The notes beneath the pieces were generated by a model. The model saw only the letters and a program-made list of their open reading frames with translations, searched no databases and had not been told where the DNA came from. A stretch of 22,662 nucleotides of DNA from Monoraphidium neglectum (lineage: Eukaryota; Chlorophyta; Chlorophyceae; Sphaeropleales; Selenastraceae), in the NCBI RefSeq assembly GCF_000611645.1, contig NW_014012999.1, positions 1 through 22,662 of the forward strand. The letters are read 5' to 3'. Positions 1-9,946 of this stretch are shown in pieces. Position 1 is the stretch's first letter; every line of letters begins with the position of its first letter. A program made the position numbers and the translations under genes.

Positions 1-150
1 GTATGAGCTGTATACGCGGCCAGAGCGTCCTGCACGCGTGGCGGCGCTGCTCCAGGGGGGGGGGTGCCCATCTCCCCCTCGATTACCTGCTCAATCTCCC
101 CCCCCTTACCCCCCCACCCCTCCCACTCCCCGCCTTGCCCCCTTCCCCAG

Positions 151-1277
151 GCTACGCGGCCTACTCCCTGATGTACGACACCCACAAGTCATGGTACTCC
201 TGGGTGCTGGGCTCGCTGGTGGGGGCCGTCTACACGTTCGGGTTCATCCTCATGTGCCCCCAGGTGAGCGGCGCGCGCGGCGTAGTGGGGGCGGCAAGGG
301 CGACGCACACGTGCAAGCCGGCGGGTGTTTGGACGTGCTCTGTCCAATGCTGGCACATTTGCATTTCCCAACCCCACGCCTGAGCCATTTCCAGCCCAGT
401 GCCGCCATCACATCCCTTTCAAGTAACAATCAATCCTCTGTGTGTGCATGAGCAGTTGCACACATGTGCGCACATATCCTCACACGCAAGCACTCACCCC
501 CACAATACTCGCACACGCGCTCACTCATGCTTGCAACGCAACTCACTTGCTCACACCCCGCCCCTCCCCCCTTCCCCCACCGCCCCCAGCTGTACCTCAA
601 CTACAAGCTCAAGTCCGTGGCCCACCTCCCGTGGCGCCAGATGACCTACAAGTTCCTCAACACCATCATAGACGACCTCTTCGCCTTCGTCATCAAGATG
701 CCCACCCTGCACCGCCTCAGCGTCTTCCGCGACGACATCATCTTCCTCATCTTCATATACCAGGTGCGGCGGGCGCGACACGGCTTCCACCACACGGGGC
801 CCAAGGGGCAAGGGGTATCGGGGGCCGCGGAGGCGCGCAGTGACGGCTCCCTGTGCCGTCAGCGCAAGTGAGCGCGCCCAGGTTGCCGGCGCCCCCTGCG
901 CAAGTGACTTCTCCAACGCATCCGGCCTTCCCTCAAAAGCCCCGGGCGGCTGACAACGCATTGCCTGGCCCCCTCGTCCGCAGCGCTGGATCTACCGCGT
1001 GGACAAGACCCGCGTCAACGAGTTTGGCTTCAGCGCGGAGATGGAGGAGGAGCGCGCCCGCGCACACGCCAACGGCACCGCCGCCGGCGCGGTCGCAGGC
1101 GGCGCGGGCGCGGCCACGGCCGCGCTGCCGGCCGGCGAGGGCGAGGGGGCGCAGCAGCAGGAGGGCGAGGGCGGTGCGCGGCGGCGGAAGCCCGCGGCAG
1201 CGGCGGCTGCGGCAGAGGCTGCGGGCGAGGGCGAGGCGGCTGCGGCGAATGGTGGCGAGAGCAGAAAGGACCTGTGA
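151..1277 (+). CDS. CLPTM1: CLPTM1-family transmembrane protein, C-terminal part (last three exons)
   Basis: Three exons join in frame: 151-263, 590-763 and 984-1277 (TGA at 1275-1277), giving about 192 C-terminal residues; the 5' part lies outside the window. Recognisable family motifs are HKSWYSWVL, FGFILMCPQ, LNYKLKSVAHLPWR, IDDLFAFVIKMP and RWIYRVDKTRVNEFG, the conserved C-terminal core of cleft lip and palate transmembrane protein 1. The first exon holds a membrane segment (about WVLGSLVGAVYTFGFIL), and the second ends in a hydrophobic IIFLIFIYQ stretch. Family knowledge: these are multi-pass ER/Golgi/plasma-membrane proteins, linked in animals to receptor trafficking and, for the CLPTM1L branch, to lipid scrambling. 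The last roughly 80 residues form a low-complexity Ala/Gly/Glu-rich tail that does not resemble the conserved core. Introns are bounded by CAG|GTGAGC and CAG|GTGCGG donors and C-rich tracts ending in CAG. Confidence is high for the family and moderate for the exact exon edges. Confidence 0.93.
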
Positions 1278-2756
1278 AGCTGCGTATGGGTTGCGCGTTT
1301 GGTCTGTTGTTGCTGCAGCAACGTGTCGATTAGTGAGGCGACACACCCTTGCCCGGCTCTCTGGAGCCGCGGGGACTGGTGCATGGTTGAATGTACGTCT
1401 CCATGATGGGTCCTGGTTGCGGCTGCCAGGGTGGGATCGCGTTGCCTGCCGTATCGCCTGCATGATGGTAGCACGTGCGAGTGAATAGCTGGCTTGACTT
1501 CATATGACTTTGTGCGCTGGCTGAACGGCAGATTCCGCCGCTAGGCTGCGCGTGCGTTTTCCCAGGAGCGCAGCAAGAGAGCCTGGTATAATCCAGTAAT
1601 TGGTGGCAGCGCGGCCCTGTTGTGTGCAGCTGCCGTGGGTTAGTGTTCCATCGCTTAGACAGCAGGAACAGTATCCAACATACAGGGCGGGGGTGTTGCA
1701 GTCATGTGTGATGTTGATGATGGCTTCCCCCGCTAGGGTGGTGCTGGACGGGGAGGCATTGCCAGAAACCTGGCGCGGCAGAGTGCGAGGGCACGTGCAC
1801 GAGTGCATGCATGCAGTGGTGGCGCCCCGGAACAGCCTGGCAGGTCGCCCGCCGCCTCCTGACAGACTGGTCCGTCCGGCGCTGCTGCGGTCGCGAGCAC
1901 GCCGCGCCCCACATGGCTTGGCAGCGAGCGACTTGCTGTGCGCCTTTGGGCTAGCAGGGTGGCTGGTTATCTGTGGGCGGCGCGAGGGGCGTGTCGCAGA
2001 GCCAAGCAGGAGGCCAGACCAGAAGACGAGGAAGAAAGGGAACCAGCAGTCCGCAAAGGAAATGACCAGCCGGCTGCGGCGCCAGGGCGACAGACGCGGC
2101 ACTTTCTCCCTGCACGAGCGCAGGGATGAATGCACACGCTCTGCGTGCGCTTGTTCGCGGCGTAGGTGGGCCGTGTGCACCTGATTGCCGCTCAAGCTTG
2201 CGGCTCGCGCGCCTCCCAGGCAGCGACGCGGCGCCGCGCCGCACGCCGCCAGCACTGCACTGCGCTCAGGCCGCCCCTGGCAGGGGGTGCTGGTCCTCAG
2301 CGCCGAGTACACGCCAATGAGGCGCCAGAAGCTGCCGCTCGCAGACGCGCGGCTGCGTGCCGCTGCTGCCAAGTGTGCCAGCTGCCGACTGCTGTGCTCC
2401 TGCAACTGGCTGGCGGCACGGCTGCAGGCCCTGGCTGACTGCACGATCAAAGTTTTGGCCGTGGCGTGAGGCCACAGGATTCTAGGGAGGCCAGCCGGGG
2501 CCACCCGCTCTTGCCCGATGAGGCGCTTGAGTTCGGGACAAACCTCATGACGCTCAGCCATGCGAACATTGCACGCTGTGCCCGCTGTGCCACGCCGCTC
2601 ACGCCGCGGCGAAGCGCGCTTGTACGCATGCGCCATCGGGTGCTTGAATGGAACCGACAGCATCGACCCTGCTGACGTGGCGACCTTGGGCTTGCTTTTG
2701 GTCAGCGCAACGCGTGTGTATATGTCCTCGCCAGGTTGCACAATGACTGGCTGGCC
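1278..2756. other. Intergenic region with no supported gene
   Basis: This is the 3' flank of the CLPTM1 gene. I saw no TGTAA, the usual green-algal polyadenylation signal, downstream of the stop here. The only notable coding signal is a 413-codon frame open on the minus strand (1500-2741, ATG at 2741). Its translation is rich in Ala, Arg and Ser, shows no motif I recognise, and overlaps other open frames on both strands. I treat it as unproven. No tRNA, rRNA or tandem array was seen. Confidence 0.5.
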
Positions 2757-4119
2757 ACGAACAGCGCCACCAGGTTAGGTAACAAAGCAAGCGGCGCCAG
2801 CACCTAGCCATCAATGAGGTTTCTGCTGGGGATTACGGCGGACTTGTCAGCATGTTCCCGGATTATGGAGCCTCTAACGTCTGTTCCGCTCGCAGGTTGG
2901 ACCAGGCAGCTGTGAACGCCCACACAAAATTTGTGCTTTGTGCCACCTCACCTCTCCTTGCACCTTTCAAACAACAGCGGGCCAGCAGGGACAGCACCAT
3001 GGCAGCGATTGCAAGATTTCCGGTGCCTGGTCTACATGCTTGGTCATCAAGAAGAGTGACATGCGCGGTGCCAGCTGTGGAGCTGCGGGCGCCCAATGTG
3101 GCACAAGGGATATGCCGCATTCTTTTCAGCCCTAGATAGAAGTATACCTCAACTACCTTGGAGTCGTAGTCGGCCGTCACCGTCTCACCGGGGATCAAAG
3201 GAGCAGGTGTGCGGCAAGCAGCGGAGTGCACAAAGCGAGTGTCCATCTAGGTCCTCCTCGAGCACCTAGATGCTCGAGGAGGACCAGCAGCCGCTCTTTT
3301 GGCTGCAGCAGAGGGTAGCGGACCTGGGGCGGTCCTGTCACCGGGGGTGTCATGGTTCTCATCCCGCCCTCGCCGAACAGGCGCACGGCGTGGCGGGCGT
3401 TGGAAGTGCAGGACTGGCCACTCCTGCAGTCATATCCTGAAATTTGCGCTGGCCACGCAAGACGAAGTTTTAATACATTTATTGTTCAACAGGATCACGG
3501 GCGACTGTGTCGGGTGTCACTCCGATCGCGGACCTGGTTCCTGGTCACAAAATGTGTTTTGCTCCAGTCCGACGTCCAAGCGTGGCCATTAAATGCAAAG
3601 TTAAGATTCATGCATATACAATTCTGGTCTAGCCCGACTATTTGCTTCTAGCGTGCCAGCTTTTTGCCGCCAAAACCAGCGCAAACACGGGTGCGGCCTC
3701 CTCGGCTCAGCGCTGTGGCGAGTACTTGAACCATTAGCAGTCTATGCGTTTTTTGCTTTGAGCAGCGGTGCCATTATTGAGGACTCTGCTGCTGGACTGC
3801 CAAGTGGCTGACTACTGCGCAAGTGACTCAGAGCAGCACTGGGAGTCCTGTCACAGCGCCTGACCCGTGTCTCAAAAATGGTGAGGGTGAATCTGCACTG
3901 GCAAGTGGAGGTGTCACCAGCCCGCAGCGGCCACCTCGTACGGCTGGACTGCCGGCTTGCAAGGACCACTCAGTGCAAACGCGTTTTGTCATTTGGCAAT
4001 TGGGGGCACGCGGTAACCAGGGAGCTTACACGGAGGCACATGGGCATTGAACCTCAAAATTCAAGAGTGCATCAAGGGGCCCATGCTGAGCCGGCAGTGA
4101 TCGCTGTGCCCTGCCCCCC
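2757..4119 (+). repeat. 5'-flank repeat block, copy 1 (upstream of the PKD gene)
   Basis: This block aligns by eye, same orientation, with 21417-22662. Shared landmarks in order include: AAAGCAAG...CCAGCACCTAG near 2780 and 21440; GACCAGGCAGCTG near 2899 and 21560; GGTCATCAAGAA and TTGTCATCAAGAAC near 3045 and 21698; GGATCACGGGC near 3491 and 22019, followed by GTCGGGTGTCAC; GCTTCTAG.GTGCCAGCTTTT near 3645 and 22175; ATGGTGAG at 3878 and 22412; and AAGGGG.C.CATG...GGCAGTG near 4073 and 22613. The identity is patchy, with indels, so this is an old duplication. Because it lies directly upstream of the PKD gene and reaches into its leader intron, I read it as duplicated promoter and 5' sequence rather than a transposon. 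I saw no long terminal repeats or target-site duplications. Confidence 0.75.
3244..3285. repeat. Overlapping perfect inverted repeats (two alternative hairpins)
   Basis: Arms 3250-3264 (GGTCCTCCTCGAGCA) and 3271-3285 are perfect reverse complements, 15 bp each, around a 6-base loop. A second perfect inverted repeat overlaps it: CATCTAGGT at 3244-3252 pairs with ACCTAGATG at 3264-3272. The two stems are mutually exclusive. The matching place in the second flank copy (near 21785-21803) holds only a short GGTGCT/AGCACC stem, so the large palindrome is specific to copy 1. No known function. Confidence 0.85.
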
Positions 4120-4146
4120 TTGTCTCTTCCGCGCGTGTTGTCGCAG
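3878..4146 (+). promoter_or_regulatory. Leader exon end with ATG at the splice donor, and leader intron
   Basis: ATG at 3878-3880 sits in a favourable context (AAAAATGG) and is followed at once by a GTGAGG donor. The acceptor is TCGCAG ending at 4146. Splicing joins ATG to GGC TGC ATG GTA CGC, in frame with the signal peptide. The ATG|GTGAG arrangement is preserved in the second flank copy at 22412-22420, which argues that it is functional. The intron is 266 bases (3881-4146). The downstream ATG at 4153 has a poorer context and may be the true start if the leader exon is untranslated. Confidence 0.6.
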
Positions 4147-7100
4147 GGCTGCATGGTACGCAGCTGCCCTGGGCGCCCGGCAGCGTGCCCCCTTCCTTGG
4201 CTCGCCCTCTTACTGGCCGCAGTCAGCATCCTTCTGACGTTGGCGCAGCCTGCCATGGCGGGCGTCACGGTTAGCTCGCAGCTGGCAACCCTGACTGCGC
4301 CGCTGACTGCTCCGCCGTGGTATGCAACCAGCACGGGCATTGTGTGGGTGCCCCTCAAGTACCCCTCAGACACCCGGGTGAGCTAGAATTCATACGCTAG
4401 CAGTACACCGTGGCTGTTAATACTGTTCGCAATCACAATTTCAGGTCGCTTCGCTGATGCCTTGTGACCTGAGGAGCTGCCACACGCAACACGCCCAGCC
4501 ACCCCTCCGAGACGCCGCTGTTGTGCCCGGCTTTCATTATGTTACATTACATCACGCTTTTCGCTCATATATCCCCACCCACTGACCCTGATTGCTTTTG
4601 ATGGCATTTTGAATGCAGGGGGACACGCTCACAAACTACATGTGCACGCGCGCCGAGGACTCTGGCTGCGCATCAGGAACAACGTTGACCAATGCAGCGT
4701 GGGGCACCGGGGCGTTGGGGGGCTTTAGCTTCAGCGACCCCTTCAATGCTGGAACCTACCTGCCATTCACCCAGCAAGCGTTGTTCCAGTTCAACGGCTT
4801 GGTGAGCTGCCGCTGCAATGCATGTGCTCACCGCATGGACTCACAGGCATCCCTCACAGCTTGGACACGCCTCTCCTGGGCACATCTTTCGTTTTGCTGG
4901 ACCAGGGGCAGTGTGGTATGCACACCACATATACGCGCCTGCGACGCTGCCTGTCAGCGAGCAAGGAAACTGAACCCAACAACCTTGTGCCCCCTCAAAA
5001 ATGCTCCTACTCATGTCTTTGCAGAACGACTGCCAGACGTGAGTTGTTCAAGTGGTTGCGTGCACCTTTCTGCCTGCAAGTCCGGTGCACTTGATCTATC
5101 ACTGCTGACATTGCGCCACGACCTCGGGCAGCAGCTGCACTGAATGGGCACACCCAATTGCCCCTGCTATGTCATCGGGGTGTGGGGCACCCTGCTCATT
5201 CACCTGATGCAGTCTGGCAGCTCGGACGGCGATCCCGTTGCAAAATGCGAAAGCCTTGGAGCCCACATCTTACAACATATTGGGCAACACGCATCCAACC
5301 TCCAATCATTGTAACGCCCCCCCCCCCCTTTTCAACCCCACAGCTTCGCCACCTGCCTGTCAACCGAGACGCTGACTGTGGCAGCCGGCCAGAGCATCGA
5401 CGTCTACTTTGCCAGCGACTTCAGCTGGAGTAGCAGCGGCCTGCTGTCATCCCTGCTGGAGCTGGTAGTTCAGGAGCCGGCCGACATCAGCAACACCCTC
5501 AACATAAAGCCCATTGCTCTGTTCGCCACCCGCAACATCAGTTTGACCGCGCAACGTAAGACCGCCGTGCGCGCAGGCGTTTGCAGAATGCCGGGTCTTG
5601 CATTGCTGGGCCACTTGGATGTATGATTGGGCAGGGTGGCTGTGAAACAAAAAAGGGCAATGGATCGGGCTGACCTTTTGTTAGGCAAGTCTTGCATTGT
5701 TGGCAAGTGTGGTACTGGCCTCCACCCCCTCCCACTCATAATCGTTGTCATCCCCTTGCACTTGCTTGATGCGACCAACCCTGCTCGTGATGCCTGCTCC
5801 TCCTCTGATCCTGAGCAGAAGCCATTGATTACACTCTTTTCAGCGGCACCCAGAGAGTGGCCATTGACACCCTCTCCAGGCTGACACTCACAGGGTGCGT
5901 CCTGGGGGGAGGGGTTGATTGGCCAAGTATCAACAGTGGGCAGAAGTGTGGCGGATGCTGACAAGTGGGCAGCTGATTGGAGTAATACTGATCATGAGAG
6001 ACAAGGCAGAGCCTCTGGCTCCGGCATCACCCAACAGGCCGAGCGTAGAGCATTGCAGCGCCTGGAGCCAGCCAGGTGCCGCAGGTCAGGTGCGCAATCA
6101 TGTGTCGACAGCACTGAGCGCTGCTGCTCTCCTGATGGAATTCACCTGATACCACCCTCAATGTCCAACTTGCATATCTTACCCATCCTGCAGGCCGTCA
6201 ACGTTCAAGGTGCGATCTAGAGAGCTGTCACACAGTATCCGCTTGCCGCCAATGACTGTCGTCTGTCTGCTGCGGCATGCCCGTATGGTTGAGCCCATGT
6301 GCAACAAAATGACACTGTTCTCACCCTGGAACTTGTTGCCTGCAGTGGGGCTTTCGCAGCCGCAGCACAGGCATGGCAAGCGCTGACAACTGGTGGGTGC
6401 ATAGGGACAAGTTGCATGTATCTCCACAACGGCCAGAGCCAGGCGACAAACGCTGTTTGCTTTTCCTGCGCAGTCTGCCAGCCACACATGCAAGGGAGGG
6501 TGGCAGCAGCGAACAGTCAGGCGGACATGTCGTCCACCATGCCACATCCACGGCAGCGCAGTGCACCCCGCGCCGCCTTGCTTGCAAGCAGCCTCTTGCA
6601 GGCCTTCACCTCAACAGAGCTCTGTAAACATGTGTACCTCCTCTGCCTGTGTCTGCTCTTGGTTGTGCGTCGCTTGCAGGCACATGACGCGCACGTTTTT
6701 TGGCTGCATGGGCGCTGCCCACACCTCTGTGCTCAGCAAGGATGTGGACTACAACGCTACCAGCGTCGTGCTGCAGTCACTTGTCACAACGTCCCTGCCC
6801 GAAGGTGTCACCGTCAATGGTGCTGGGTGAGTTTAAGGTTGTACGCGCTGCAGTAGCCCTGCCGCCTTGGCGAGGGCTCGCAAGGGCTGTGCCGCCCCAC
6901 ATATTTTTGCAGTTGATTGGCAGGTCTCCAAGCGGTTTAGGCCATCACTGCATACCAGATGCTGTCGGGGCCCATGGACAACACTGTGCCAAATCTTGCC
7001 GCCCGGCTCACTCAATTGCCCTGATGCAACACCGTGCCCACTCAACTGCCACAATCACCACCTTGTATCTCCGACGCAGCGTTGTTTGGACGTTCTCCTG

Positions 7101-9885
7101 GTGCGGGCCTGCTGAGAGGGGGAACCGAGGCGTGAAGGGGAAGGAAGAGCTTTGGTTAGAATCCTGGCTCAACCCAGACCTATGTCGACACGAGGGCTGC
7201 TGAATTGGAATGCTGATGTGCGCTGTGCCCTTGATAATGCCCTTTACATGGCGTATGCAGTCACTTACCCCCCTCCAACCCCATTTCACAAACTACGCAG
7301 TGACAGCGGGCGCCCGAGCCCTGCAACGACGACAGGCTTGAGCGTGACTCTCTCTGCAGGCGGTCCTGGCAGCGCCATCCGAGTTGGAACAGAGGCGTAC
7401 ACCTGCACCGCGTCATTTGTCGCCACCACAAGCCGTGGCTGCCCTGTTGACCACGACATAACGCTCAACATTGCAGTGAGCTTGCTGCGCTGCGCGGCAG
7501 CAGCTTATGGGGAGGCAAGGATGAGCAAGTCAGCCAGTGGGCTTGCAAACAGGGACTGGATAAGGAGAGGGGGTGCACTACCTCTGATTTCTCAGCTGCA
7601 GCGCCCTTGTTGCACGCTGTCTTGCCAATAATTCCTGAACACTCGCACCTTGCTCTTCCGGCCACTTTCCCCTATCTACGTTCCGGACCCCCAGGCCGCG
7701 CCGGTGCTGAGCGCTGTGGTTAGCGGTGTACCGACCACCAGCGTCAAAACGTACCCCTCGGTGAGGCGGAATGCTGCGGCCGCTGGGCTGCATGACTGGG
7801 TGGTGTGGATCGTGCTGGCAGCTGTCTTAGCAGCCAGTTTCGTCCGTTCAGCATCCTGCAGCAGCTGCGTATTCTACTGTTTTGAAGGCGAAGGATGGAG
7901 CAGGTTAAGAATCCTGTCAGGAAGGGCTCTCATACAGACGACAAGGCGGTTGATTGATCAATAGCCGCCACAAGTAGCCTGCATTGCGGGGTTTGACCTG
8001 TGCTCCGAGGCACCCTCCGACAGGCTCGCCGTTGTTGTGGCCGCCTTGCATGCCACAATAAGTACCCCGCAGTAATGCGCACGCCCCACATTCTTGCCCC
8101 GGCAGGTTATCAACCTGGCTGCAAACAGCACGACTGTTGTGGTTGGCGCAGCAACCTATGCATGTGGGTGGCCTTGCTGAAACCAATGGTTAGAGCATGA
8201 CATTTATGACGTTGCAGTTGTCTGCACAACCTGCTGAACATCTTTGCTGGTGTGGTGAAAATGAAGGGGTCTAATTTTGAAGATGATGGGACTTTGTGCG
8301 GTTCCAAGGCTGGGTTATTGATGACCAGAGGCAATCATTGCATGACGTGCGAATGTTGTGGAGCTTCGTGGGCGGCGAAACCCTGCCCCTCATCACCACA
8401 CTGGCTGCAGGGACGTTGGCGTGCAACGGCAACATCACCAGAACCTTCTCCACCCAGACTGTCGCAGTCACCGCCGGGGCTGGACAAAGTGAGTTACGAC
8501 GAGACTGGGGCAGGGGTGGGCCGCGTGAAGGCGGGTGGGCGTACAAGATCACTTGCCTGGCACCAGTTCGCTGCCGGGCATATTGTGGCCACGTGCCCAG
8601 ACCTGCTGCACTGCCTCACACAATGATTGACACAACTTCGCTGTTGTCTTTTGCGCACACAACCATTCCACTCTCCTTGTCTCTTCAGTCATCGATCTAG
8701 GGAGCCCCTATGGTAAGCCAGCTTGCAGGATCTGGCACAGTGCACCTGTGTCGGATGTATCCAACCCGCACGTATGGGAGGTTCTGCACCTGACGTTGCT
8801 GCGGCATGCTGGTCTGAAGCTGTCGTTATTTTTGCTGACTTTCGTCCATTAATTACTGTCTTCACCCATGATTGGACCGCCGCACCCACCAACACATCCA
8901 CCTGCACCCACCCACCCCAGGTAACAAGGCCTGCAACGTCAGCGTGCAGATCTCAACCCCCGTCCAGGGCTCTGCCCTCTCCCCCTCATACGCCCTGACC
9001 TTGCTGGTGAGGGATGCAGGCGCCTGGGATTCTTGAGTATCAGACCGCGCCGATTGATACATCCCCGCTTGGTGGTGCAATAAAGCGATTGGGTCTGCAC
9101 GGAAAGTTCAACACAGGCGCGGGCCCTTTGGGGTGGCTCTGCTGAGTCTTTGCCCCATACAGCGAGCGTCTCATCACGTGTATATACTGTAGTTGCCTCT
9201 CAATACACAACAAACACCACTCCAATGCACATCCTGCAAAGTCATACGTGCACGCTGACCCACCCACGTACGTACTTGTGTCTGTGCAGGCACCACCAGT
9301 CGCGACTTTCACGGGTGCCCCTTACATGGTCACCACCAGTGACCCCGCTACCATCCAGCTATCTGCGTCGGCGTCGTCCTGTGCCAGCCCGCCCTGCTCA
9401 ACACAGTTTGCAGTGGTCTGCCCCGATGGCCGCAACATCAACAAGACCAGCTCCACCGTAACCACGCCAGTCAGCATCACCGCTGGCAGGGGCCAGGAGA
9501 TCGACCCTTTCATCGTCCCGGTGATCACATCCGCCACCTTGTGCAGTGTGACTCTGATCGTGACGGACTCGCAAGGTTTGATTGACTCCAAGAGCACGAC
9601 CCTGACTGGTGAGGGGGGCGTGATTGCTTGTGTCGGGGATGGTCCAGGTGCCGTCAACTTCTACATGACTGCCAACCTCAATGTGTGGGGATTGTGTTAA
9701 ACGCATCACGTTTGCTGTGATCGTTCATGCCTAAGACACAAGCGGCGCAGACAAATACATGTGTGTGTATGGGTGTGGAGAGGTGCAACTGTGTGTGGGG
9801 GGATGCGCGCGCGCGCGTGCGCGCGTGTGTGTGTATGTGTATGTGTGTGTGTGTGTGCGCCTGTGTGAGGGAGGAAGAGAGAGGC

Positions 9886-9946
<61 letters not shown>

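Noticed and set aside
551..961. 136-codon minus-strand frame
   Set aside because: Opposite strand of the strongly conserved CLPTM1 exon 590-763.
2863..3246. 127-codon minus-strand frame inside flank copy 1, partly similar to a frame at 21522-21827
   Set aside because: The similarity follows from the shared DNA block; the two frames have different starts and gaps, no known motif is visible, and neither is preserved as a whole frame.
2757..4119. Block interpreted as an LTR or DNA transposon
   Set aside because: No terminal repeats, target-site duplication or transposase/reverse-transcriptase motif seen, and both copies hold the same position relative to an ATG and splice donor. Not fully excluded without a genome-wide search.
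4120..4152. Start of the PKD protein at a TTG at 4120
   Set aside because: There is no ATG there, and the stretch is a C/T-rich tract ending in CAG at 4146, i.e. the end of an intron.
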